From contig JAATGE010000034.1 in assembly GCA_015654825.1 (NCBI GenBank), positions 1-12,891 of the forward strand: a stretch of 12,891 bases of DNA, read 5' to 3'. The notes below the pieces were generated by a model. It did no database searches, was not told the origin of the DNA, and saw only the letters and a list, made by a program, of their open reading frames with translations. Below are positions 6,303 to 12,891 of this stretch, piece by piece. The first letter of the stretch is position 1; the number at the start of each line of letters is the position of its first letter. A program made the translations under genes and the position numbers. The stretch is from Rhodospirillales bacterium. GTDB taxonomy: Bacteria; Pseudomonadota; Alphaproteobacteria; Acetobacterales; Acetobacteraceae.

Positions 6303-7415
6303 TTACCGCGCCCCGTAAACGATACTACCAAACAAATCCTTGAACTCGTGCGGCGGCGCGCGCCAGTAGGGCGGCGGTGCGTCGACGGTGGCGCCGAGTT
6401 CGGCGGCGGCGTGCCAGCCCCAGCGAGGATCGTACAGCATTGCCCGGGCGAGGGCGACGAGATCCGCCTTGCCGCTGGCGATGATTTCCTCGGCCTGATG
6501 TGGTTCGGTAATCAGGCCGACCGCGATGGTGGTGATGTCCGCGCCGTTCCTGATGCCTTCCGCGAACGGAACGTGATAGCCGGGTCCGACGGTGATTTTC
6601 TGCAACGGAGATACGCCGCCGGAGGATGCCGTGACCCAGTCGGCGCCGCGCTGCTTCAATGCCTTGGCATATTCGATGCTTTGCGGCAGGTCCCAGCCGC
6701 CCTCGACCCAGTCTACCGCGGAGACTTTCACGCCGACGGGTTTATCCGGCGGGAACGCGGCGCGTACCGCTTCGAAGATTTCGAGCGGGAAGCGCATGCG
6801 GTTTTCCAGCGAGCCGCCGTAGGCGTCGGTGCGCTTATTGGCGAGGGGCGACAGGAATTCGTGCAGCAGATAGCCGTGCGCGCCGTGGATTTCGATGGCA
6901 TCGATGCCGAGGCGTGCGGCGCGTTTGGTCGCTGCGACGAACGCCGCGCGCACGTCGGCGAGGCCGGCGGCATCGAGCGCGACGGGCGGCGTTTCGCCGG
7001 CTTTGTGGGGCAATGGCGAGGGCGCGGGCGGCACCCAGCCGCCGTCGGAAACCGGAATGTACGCACCGCCTTCCCAGGGCACGCGGCTGGAGCCCTTGCG
7101 CCCGGCGTGCGCGAGTTGGATGGCGACCGCGGTTTTCGAGTATTTCCGCACGGCTGCGAGAATGGGCTGTAGCGCCGCTTCGGTCGCATCGTCCCAGAGG
7201 CCGAGATCTCCGGGGGTGATGCGGCCTTCGGCGGTAACAGCCGTGCCCTCGATGCAGAACATGGCGGCGCCGGAGAGGGCGAGGCCGCCGATGTGAACGA
7301 AATGCCATGCGTTCGCCAGGCCGTTTTCGGCCGAATATTGGCACATCGGCGAGACGACGATGCGGTTCGGGAGCACCAGGCCACGCAGCGTAATCGGAGA
7401 AAACAATGCGCTCAT
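6303..7415 (-). CDS. Old yellow enzyme of the YqjM/XenA type (NADPH-dependent ene-reductase)
   Basis: This is an FMN enzyme reducing activated alkenes (enals, enones, nitro compounds, maleimides) with NADPH. The 370-residue protein from the ATG at 7415 starts MSALFSPITLRGLVLPNRIV, the usual beginning of this class. Reading further upstream in frame gives only an unlike, arginine/proline-rich extension. Class markers are PMCQYSA with Cys25 and Tyr27 (the redox-tuning Cys of YqjM and XenA), Gln100 and HAGRK at 103-107, and IHGAHGYLLHEFLSPLAN with His177 and His180. YGGSLENRMRFPLE at 199-212 and DWVEGGWD at 235-242 follow. Lys230 stands in VGVKVSAVDW where many homologues have an FMN-contacting Arg. 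It belongs to a different subclass from the gene at 4870-6099, lacks the cysteine cluster, and runs convergent to it. It is divergent from the histidine-rich peptide gene. The physiological substrate is unknown. Confidence 0.94.
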   Translation of the reverse strand: MSALFSPITLRGLVLPNRIVVSPMCQYSAENGLANAWHFVHIGGLALSGAAMFCIEGTAVTAEGRITPGDLGLWDDATEAALQPILAAVRKYSKTAVAIQLAHAGRKGSSRVPWEGGAYIPVSDGGWVPPAPSPLPHKAGETPPVALDAAGLADVRAAFVAATKRAARLGIDAIEIHGAHGYLLHEFLSPLANKRTDAYGGSLENRMRFPLEIFEAVRAAFPPDKPVGVKVSAVDWVEGGWDLPQSIEYAKALKQRGADWVTASSGGVSPLQKITVGPGYHVPFAEGIRNGADITTIAVGLITEPHQAEEIIASGKADLVALARAMLYDPRWGWHAAAELGATVDAPPPYWRAPPHEFKDLFGSIVYGAR

Positions 7416-7524
7416 AAGGACACCATTGGGTTGGGTCGGTTGTGGAGGAATTTGATCGAGGCTGTTACACCGAGCCGGCGGCAAGCATGGAAGGGCGGAT
7501 TGAGGTTCGCGGCATCGAGCTTCC

Positions 7525-7553
7525 TTGCGACTCCGAGGCAATCGCCCTAGAGT
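7525..7553 (+). promoter_or_regulatory. Candidate sigma-70-type promoter for the histidine-rich peptide gene
   Basis: TTGCGA at 7525-7530 and TAGAGT at 7548-7553 are separated by the ideal 17 bases, each matching four of six consensus bases. Transcription would begin near 7560, leaving a leader of about 40 bases before the ATG at 7603. The rest of the 7416-7602 gap shows no other clear signal, and the promoter of the divergent old-yellow-enzyme gene is not obvious. Confidence 0.4.
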
Positions 7554-7602
7554 GGTTTTCCGCGTTTCGGGCGCGGATCGCATCCTTCAACCCAAGGCGT
7601 TC

Positions 7603-7751
7603 ATGATGACCAAAAGCCTGATTCTGGCGGCGTTGATTGCCGGCTTTTTCACCACGGGAGCCCTCGCCGCTCCGCGGGCGCACGCCGCTCGTCACGGGGG
7701 CGCCGCGCATAGCCACCACATGCACGCGACGGCGCATCACGTAGGCCCGCA

Positions 7752-7764
<13 letters not shown>
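7603..7764 (+). CDS. Small secreted histidine-rich peptide
   Basis: This encodes 53 residues. Residues 1-22 or so are a classic signal peptide (MMTK, then hydrophobic SLILAALIAGFFTTGALA, with an Ala-x-Ala-type cleavage site). About 30 residues remain after cleavage, of which ten are histidine, in clusters such as HSHHMH, HH and HH near the C terminus; there are no cysteines or acidic residues. AAGG at 7594-7597 is a plausible Shine-Dalgarno for either of the two adjacent ATGs (7603, 7606). The exported peptide could bind metal ions (Zn, Cu, Ni) in the periplasm, which is inference from composition only. Its last 13 bases overlap the end of the convergent zinc-ribbon gene. I do not recognise a family. 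It could be a short member of the loosely conserved His-rich exported peptides. Confidence 0.7.
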
Positions 7765-8378
<614 letters not shown>

Positions 8379-8424
8379 TACGATGTCCCTTCGGCGCGGC
8401 GTATCGTGCGAAATCCCTCCGCGG

Positions 8425-8454
8425 CTTGGCAATGGCCGCGCTTGGCAATGGCCG
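8425..8454. repeat. Two direct copies of a 14-bp motif with 16-bp period
   Basis: CTTGGCAATGGCCG occurs at 8425-8438 and again at 8441-8454, in the 132-base gap between the divergent zinc-ribbon and ftsE genes. It could be a tandem transcription-factor site serving one or both promoters, or a recent small duplication. No clear -35/-10 pair is visible beside it. Confidence 0.6.
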
Positions 8455-8510
8455 AATGCGCGCGCCACAACTGCCACGCGGGCGTCGGAGCGGGATTCGA
8501 GTCGCGAGGC

Positions 8511-9211
<701 letters not shown>

Positions 9212-9212
<1 letters not shown>

Positions 9213-10126
9213 TGGCGCGCTCGTTGCGCCCGGCCCGGGCAGACGATCTGGGGTTGCGGCGTGCCTTGTCGGACCGGCTGCTGCCGTTGCTGGTGGCGGC
9301 GATGACGTTCCTGGCGGCGCTGGCGCTGGCCGGCGCGATGGCGGCCGCGGGCCTGGCGGAGCATTGGCGCACCGGCGCCGCGAGCATGCTGACGGTGCAG
9401 GTGCCGATGCCGGAGGCGCCGGCGGTCGGCGGCACCAGGGCGGAAGTCGTCACGCACGCGCTGGGCGACACGCTCGGGATTGCCACGTTCCGGCGGCTGT
9501 CGGCGGCGGAAATCGCCACGCTGCTGAAGCCGTGGCTCGGCGAGGATCCCGGGCATCTGTCGCTGCCGCTGCCGGCGATGTTCGAGGTGCGGCTGAGCGG
9601 AGATCCGTTCGACGCCACGGGGGCGGCGGCGCGGCTGGCGCGGGCGGCACCGGGCACGCTGGTGGAGCGCAACGGTGCCTGGCTGACGCGGCTGGCTGAC
9701 CTGGTGCGCAGCTTGCGGGCATGCGCGGCGCTGGCGCTGCTGGTGGTGGCGTTCGTGGCGTCGGCCGTGGTGGCGGTGGCGACGCGCGCGGGGCTGGCGG
9801 CTCGGCGCGACGCGATCGAGATCGTGCACGGGCTCGGTGCCACCGATGGAATGATTGCCAGCCAGTTCGCCGAACGTGTGATGATGCTGGCGGTGGCCGG
9901 CGCGCTGCTGGGGGTGCTGCTGGTGCTGCCCGTGCTGCTGGGATTGGCGAGCCTTGCGGCCCCGTTCGCGACGGCGGACGCGCAGCCGCTGCAGCCGGCG
10001 CAGTTGTTGCGGGCGCTGCCGCCGATGCTGTGGGCGGAGCTGGTTTCGTTGCCGCTGGTCGCCGCGCTGATTGGGTGGGCGACCGCGCAGGCGACCGTCC
10101 GAGGGTGGCTTGGCCGCCTGCCATGA
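9212..10126 (+). CDS. ftsX: Cell-division protein FtsX, ABC transporter permease
   Basis: This is the membrane partner of FtsE. Its periplasmic loop normally recruits activators of cell-wall hydrolases during division. The 304-residue protein has the FtsX layout: a short cytoplasmic N terminus and a first helix at about 22-47. A large periplasmic domain at about 48-168 contains the LTVQVP strand and the P-rich DPGHLSLPLPAMFEVRL segment. Three more helices lie at about 170-192, 222-247 and 275-296. The cytoplasmic loop ARRDAIEIVHGLGATDGMIASQF (about 197-219) is the FtsE-coupling region typical of the family. The sequence is alanine/leucine-rich, as expected for alphaproteobacterial FtsX. The start is fixed by the TGATG overlap with ftsE, and the end by the ATGA overlap with the next gene. 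Confidence 0.93.
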
Positions 10127-10704
10127 CCGGCGCGAGAACTAGAGCGCCAAGGCTGATCTGGCTGGCGTTGCTGCCCGCCGTCGCCTGGCTCGTGGGTTTC
10201 TTCTGGTTCGCGCAGGACGCGTTGCGCGAACCGAGCCCGCCGCCGCACGCCGACGGGATTGTCGCGCTGACCGGGGGGGCCGAGCGCGTGGCGACGGCGC
10301 TGATCCTGCTGCGCGCCGGGCGGGCCGACCGGCTGCTGATATCGGGCGTCAATGACAACATCGTGCTGCCGATGCTGGCCCGCAGCACGGGTATCGATGC
10401 CGAGGCGCTGGCGGGGCGGGTGACGCTAGGGCATGACGCGACCGATACGCTGGGCAACGCGGCTGAAACCGCGGCGTGGGCGAGGTCGCAGGGGATGCAG
10501 TCGCTGATCGTGGTGACCGCAGGCTACCATATGCGTCGCGCGCTGACCGAAATCCGCCGCGACCTGCCCGGAGTGGCGCTGTACCCGGCGCCCGTGGTGC
10601 CGCCCGCGCTAAGGCATGGCGGGCTGGCCAGGCTGCGGTTGCTGGCCGCGGAATACAGCAAGTGGCTAGCCGCGACCGCCGGCCTGACGAGACTGAGTGG
10701 CTAG
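10123..10704 (+). CDS. YdcF-like (DUF218) envelope protein
   Basis: The 193-residue protein has an N-terminal membrane anchor (about 11-30, LIWLALLPAVAWLVGFFWFA) followed by a soluble domain of the YdcF/SanA/ElyC type. Visible family segments are ADGIVALTGGAERV at 43-56, the LLISGVN strand at 71-77, DATDTLGNAAETAAWA at 105-120, and LIVVTAGYHMRRALTEI at 128-144. Some members of the superfamily affect peptidoglycan precursor metabolism and vancomycin sensitivity. The precise activity is unknown, so that link is only family knowledge. The ATG at 10123 overlaps the ftsX stop (ATGA), placing the gene in the ftsEX transcript and supporting an envelope role. Confidence 0.9.
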   Translation: MTGARTRAPRLIWLALLPAVAWLVGFFWFAQDALREPSPPPHADGIVALTGGAERVATALILLRAGRADRLLISGVNDNIVLPMLARSTGIDAEALAGRVTLGHDATDTLGNAAETAAWARSQGMQSLIVVTAGYHMRRALTEIRRDLPGVALYPAPVVPPALRHGGLARLRLLAAEYSKWLAATAGLTRLSG

Positions 10705-10749
10705 GGCAGCGCAGCCGAGAAGTCATGTCGAATTCCAATCAGATTAAAT

Positions 10750-10806
10750 GGGGTCTGGGGCCTACGGCCCCAGTGGGGTCCCAGGGGCAAAGCCCCTAGC
10801 CTTCTT
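10750..10806 (-). repeat. Double-hairpin intergenic repeat, arm D
   Basis: Hairpin 2 is CTGGGGCC-TAC-GGCCCCAG at 10755-10773. Hairpin 1 is AGGGGC-AAA-GCCCCT at 10783-10797. Read on the minus strand the arm is very like arm A. It is the only arm not next to a stop codon: it fills most of the gap between the ydcF-like gene and plsC and ends 2-3 bases before the plsC ATG. It supplies an in-frame TAG at 10797-10799 just ahead of that start. Confidence 0.93.
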
Positions 10807-10808
10807 GG

Positions 10809-11576
10809 ATGACCACGATTCGAGCCGCCCTGTTCAATGTCTACTTCTTCGGCCTGACGTTCATCCTCGCCCTGCCCACGCCGCTGCTGCGCCTGGTCGC
10901 GCCCACAAGGGCGCTGGACTATGCGCGGTTCTGGGTGCGCGTTGTGCTGTGGGGGGCGCGGGAGATCTGCGGCATCCGCGTTAGCGTGACCGGCCTGGAG
11001 TTGCTGCCCGGGGACGGCGCGGCATTGCTGGCGAGCCAGCACCAGTCGGCCTTCGACACGCTGGTGTGGCTGACCTTGGTGCCGCGGCCGAGCTACGTCG
11101 TGAAGCAGGAGCTGACGCGCATTCCGCTGTTCGGGCCGATGCTGCTGGCGGCGGGCATGATCCGGGTGGACCGTGCAGCGGGGGCCGCGGCGTTACGGGC
11201 CGTGCTGACGGCAACCGAGGCCGCCCGCGGGGCAGGCCGTCAGATCCTGATTTTCCCCGAGGGCACGCGGGTGGCGCCTGGCGTGCGGGTGAAGCTGCAG
11301 CCGGGCATTGCCGCGATCGCGGCGCGGCTGGGGCTGCCGGTCATTCCGGTGGCAACCGATTCCGGGCTACACTGGGGCCGGCGCGCGTTTTTGAAACGTC
11401 CGGGGGTCATTCATATCGCTATCGGGGCGCCGATACCGGCGGGCACGAAGCGGCTGGAGTTACTCGATGCGATCGAGGCGCACTGGCGGACGTGCGAGGC
11501 TGCTGGCTTCGAGCCTGTGGATAAGTCTGTGGGGAATGGCCCGGCCGGGCTGCCGGGCAAGCTGAACGGACTGTGA
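10809..11576 (+). CDS. plsC: 1-acyl-sn-glycerol-3-phosphate acyltransferase
   Basis: This inner-membrane enzyme adds the second acyl chain to lysophosphatidic acid to give phosphatidic acid, the precursor of all phospholipids. The 255-residue protein begins with a hydrophobic N terminus (about 8-32). The catalytic HX4D box HQSAFD is at 78-83 (His78, Asp83), followed by KQELTRIPLFGPMLLAAGMIRVDR (99-122, the acceptor-binding region) and FPEGTR at 149-154. VKLQPGIAAIAARLGLPVIPVA follows at 161-182. The ATG at 10809 is the only sensible start, because an in-frame TAG lies 12 bases upstream and no near downstream start preserves the N terminus. There is no Shine-Dalgarno: the leader is a hairpin repeat. 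The gene probably depends on read-through from ftsE-ftsX-ydcF or on a weak own promoter at 10705-10749, where I see no clear signal. Confidence 0.95.
   Translation: MTTIRAALFNVYFFGLTFILALPTPLLRLVAPTRALDYARFWVRVVLWGAREICGIRVSVTGLELLPGDGAALLASQHQSAFDTLVWLTLVPRPSYVVKQELTRIPLFGPMLLAAGMIRVDRAAGAAALRAVLTATEAARGAGRQILIFPEGTRVAPGVRVKLQPGIAAIAARLGLPVIPVATDSGLHWGRRAFLKRPGVIHIAIGAPIPAGTKRLELLDAIEAHWRTCEAAGFEPVDKSVGNGPAGLPGKLNGL
11516..11524 (-). other. DnaA-box match inside the 3' end of plsC
   Basis: The minus strand reads TTATCCACA, a perfect DnaA box. Near-matches lie close by: TTCCCCACA (minus, about 11528-11536) and TCATCCACA (minus, 11775-11783) in the following gap. A single 9-mer can occur by chance, and this one is within coding sequence. 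There is no strongly AT-rich unwinding region, so an origin is not claimed. Confidence 0.25.
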
Positions 11577-11590
11577 CAAAACGTTGAAAA

Positions 11591-11605
11591 CGGCCGCGAA
11601 GGCCG
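11591..11605 (+). terminator. Weak candidate terminator after plsC
   Basis: CGGCC-GCGAA-GGCCG forms a 5-bp hairpin 15 bases after the plsC stop. No T-tract follows, so intrinsic termination would be poor. The remaining gap to 11811 shows no repeat arm, tRNA or convincing gene. GAAAG at 11801-11805 is a possible ribosome site for the next gene. Confidence 0.22.
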
Positions 11606-11811
11606 GCCCGGCGGCCTCATCGGGCGGTACGACCTAGGTAGCGGCGGAGTGGGAAAACTTCAGGCAAGTGCTTGATTCGCGGAGGCCTGGGGCGGTGCGC
11701 GCCGGCGATCCTTGCTGCGGCGCATCGTCGGGTTGCGGCGGGTTAACTTGTGCGCCCCGCATCGCCGCGCATGCTGTGGATGAGTTTGCCTCAAGGTTTT
11801 GAAAGCCCGTT

Positions 11812-12855
11812 ATGCAGCTTCGTTGGATTGCGCGCATTGCCGCCTCGCTCGGCGTTCTGCTGGTCCTCGACTGGCTGGGGTGCCGGCTGCTGCTGCAACG
11901 CATGCAGGCGGAGTTCGCGCTGTGGCGGCATTCGGCGGAAAGCCAGGGTTGGAGGGTCAGCAGCGCCGGGATTTCGGGCGGCGGCTTTCCATTCGGCGCG
12001 ACACTGAAAATTTCCGAGCTGACCTTGAGCGGCGGCCAGGCGCTGGTGCCGGGCGGGGTGGATTGGCATGCCCAGCGCGTCGTGCTGTCGCTGCCGCTGC
12101 TGCATCCGTGGCGGCTGCAGGTGGCGCCGCAGGGCCAGCAGGTGGTGCGCGCCGCGGCCGGGCAGGCGGTGGTGCTGAATGCCGATACGCTGTTCGCGCA
12201 AGTGCCGCTCGGCGGGGGGCGCCCGGATCACATACGCATCGAGGCGGCCGGGCTGACGGCCGGCATGCGCGGCTCCGGCAATCCGCAGGATGTGAGGATC
12301 GACGGGCTGGACCTGCAGTTGCTGGGCGCGCGCGGCGGGGCCGCACGCACCAGCCTGCAGCTGCAGGTGCAGGCGCACGGCATCGGGCTGCCGGACAAGG
12401 GGCGCTGGCCGCTGGGGGCGACGGTGAGCCGGCTGGCGGCGGATATCGGGCTGGCCAGCCCGGCATTGTCAGGCCGCTCGCCGCTGGAGCAGGCGCGCGC
12501 CTGGCGGGATTGGGGCGGCGCCGTCGATATAACGCGGCTGGCAGTGAAATGGGGGCCGCTGGATATGTCCGCGTCGGCCACGCTGGGGCTGGACGACAAG
12601 CTGCAGCCGGCGGGGCACGGGCGGGCGGACGTGCGGGGGTGGGAAGCGACGATCGATGCACTGGCGAACGGCGGGACAATTCCCGATGGCGTGGCGCAGA
12701 CGGCGAAGGCGGTGCTGGGTCTGATGGCGCCGGCGCCCGGCGCGGACGGGGGCGCCGCGCCGCTCTCGGTGCCGCTGACGCTGAAGGATAGCACCGTTTC
12801 GATCGGGACCATTCCGCTGCTGCGGGTGCGCCCGGTGGCTTGGGGCGGAGTGTAG
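11812..12855 (+). CDS. DUF2125 domain protein, membrane-anchored and exported
   Basis: The 347-residue protein has an N-terminal anchor or uncleaved signal at about 8-29 (basic MQLRWIAR, then IAASLGVLLVLDWLG). A long, mostly beta-rich periplasmic region follows. WRVSSAGISGGGFPFGATLKISELTLSG at 47-74 is the segment I associate with DUF2125 proteins of alphaproteobacteria (glycine-rich turn, then FPF, then an alternating strand). The rest alternates short strands with Gly/Ala turns (SLPLLHPWRLQV, VLNADTLFAQVPL, IRIDGLDLQLLGA-like patterns), resembling AsmA-like long beta structures. The biochemical function is unknown. The ATG at 11812 is preceded by GAAAG at a suitable distance. The gap from plsC is 235 bases, so the gene may have its own promoter. 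The repeat arm at 12856 starts at the stop codon. Confidence 0.8.
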   Translation: MQLRWIARIAASLGVLLVLDWLGCRLLLQRMQAEFALWRHSAESQGWRVSSAGISGGGFPFGATLKISELTLSGGQALVPGGVDWHAQRVVLSLPLLHPWRLQVAPQGQQVVRAAAGQAVVLNADTLFAQVPLGGGRPDHIRIEAAGLTAGMRGSGNPQDVRIDGLDLQLLGARGGAARTSLQLQVQAHGIGLPDKGRWPLGATVSRLAADIGLASPALSGRSPLEQARAWRDWGGAVDITRLAVKWGPLDMSASATLGLDDKLQPAGHGRADVRGWEATIDALANGGTIPDGVAQTAKAVLGLMAPAPGADGGAAPLSVPLTLKDSTVSIGTIPLLRVRPVAWGGV

Positions 12856-12891
12856 AAGGCCAGGGCTCTGCCCTGGACCCGCTGGGGCCAG
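12856..12891 (+). repeat. Double-hairpin intergenic repeat, arm E (cut by window end)
   Basis: This arm starts on the base after the DUF2125 stop. Hairpin 1, CCAGGGC-TCT-GCCCTGG, is at 12860-12876, identical to that of arm B. The left half of hairpin 2 (CTGGGGCC) is at 12882-12889, and the window ends 2 bases later. The visible 36 bases match arm B except at the end, where arm E reads CCAG like the reverse complement of arm C. A convergent gene with a mirror arm may lie just outside. Confidence 0.9.

Noticed and set aside
6237..7172. Plus-strand frame starting ATGGGGTCTGGGGCC inside repeat arm C
   Set aside because: It begins within the hairpin repeat and then runs antisense to the YqjM-like gene. 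A frame with the same MGSGAY beginning arises from arm D at 10748, showing that the start comes from the repeat and not from a gene.
11634..11903. Small minus-strand frame in the plsC/DUF2125 gap
   Set aside because: It overlaps the start of the DUF2125 gene, has no ribosome site or domain, and its composition is that of a shadow frame.

Overview
The window is GC-rich and looks like the chromosome of an alphaproteobacterium, most likely a member of the Acetobacteraceae. Two things suggest this. One is the run ftsE-ftsX-ydcF-like-plsC-DUF2125 with a divergent MJ0042-type zinc-ribbon gene, an order I know from alphaproteobacteria. The other is a family of small GC-rich double-hairpin repeats ending in AAGGCCAGGG-type sequence. 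The taxonomic call is inference, since there is no rRNA or other marker here.

Left edge (1-623): the last codons of what is probably rplY (ribosomal protein L25/Ctc), then pth (peptidyl-tRNA hydrolase). This is housekeeping translation DNA.

Middle (829-7415), an accessory metabolic block: a PuuA-like glutamine synthetase family enzyme (minus strand), a divergent TonB-dependent outer-membrane receptor, and 29 bases after it an old-yellow-enzyme family oxidoreductase with a C-terminal cysteine cluster. A second, YqjM/XenA-like old yellow enzyme converges on it. The genes would fit uptake and reductive or amine-directed modification of some small molecule. The substrate cannot be read from the sequence.

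Right part (7603-12855): a tiny secreted histidine-rich peptide, a zinc-ribbon membrane protein, and the tightly packed ftsE-ftsX-ydcF-like run (TGATG and ATGA junctions). plsC and a DUF2125 protein follow. This half concerns the cell envelope: FtsEX control of wall hydrolysis, a YdcF-like envelope protein and phospholipid synthesis.

Six arms of one repeat family lie between genes. Each arm carries two short perfect or near-perfect hairpins. Five of the six start at, or within 10 bases of, a stop codon and read away from the gene. Both convergent junctions (pth/GS and OYE/OYE) hold two arms as an inverted pair around a spacer, and the two spacers share the same 14-mer. The sixth arm abuts the plsC start codon. 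No stretch over 300 bases lacks a gene.
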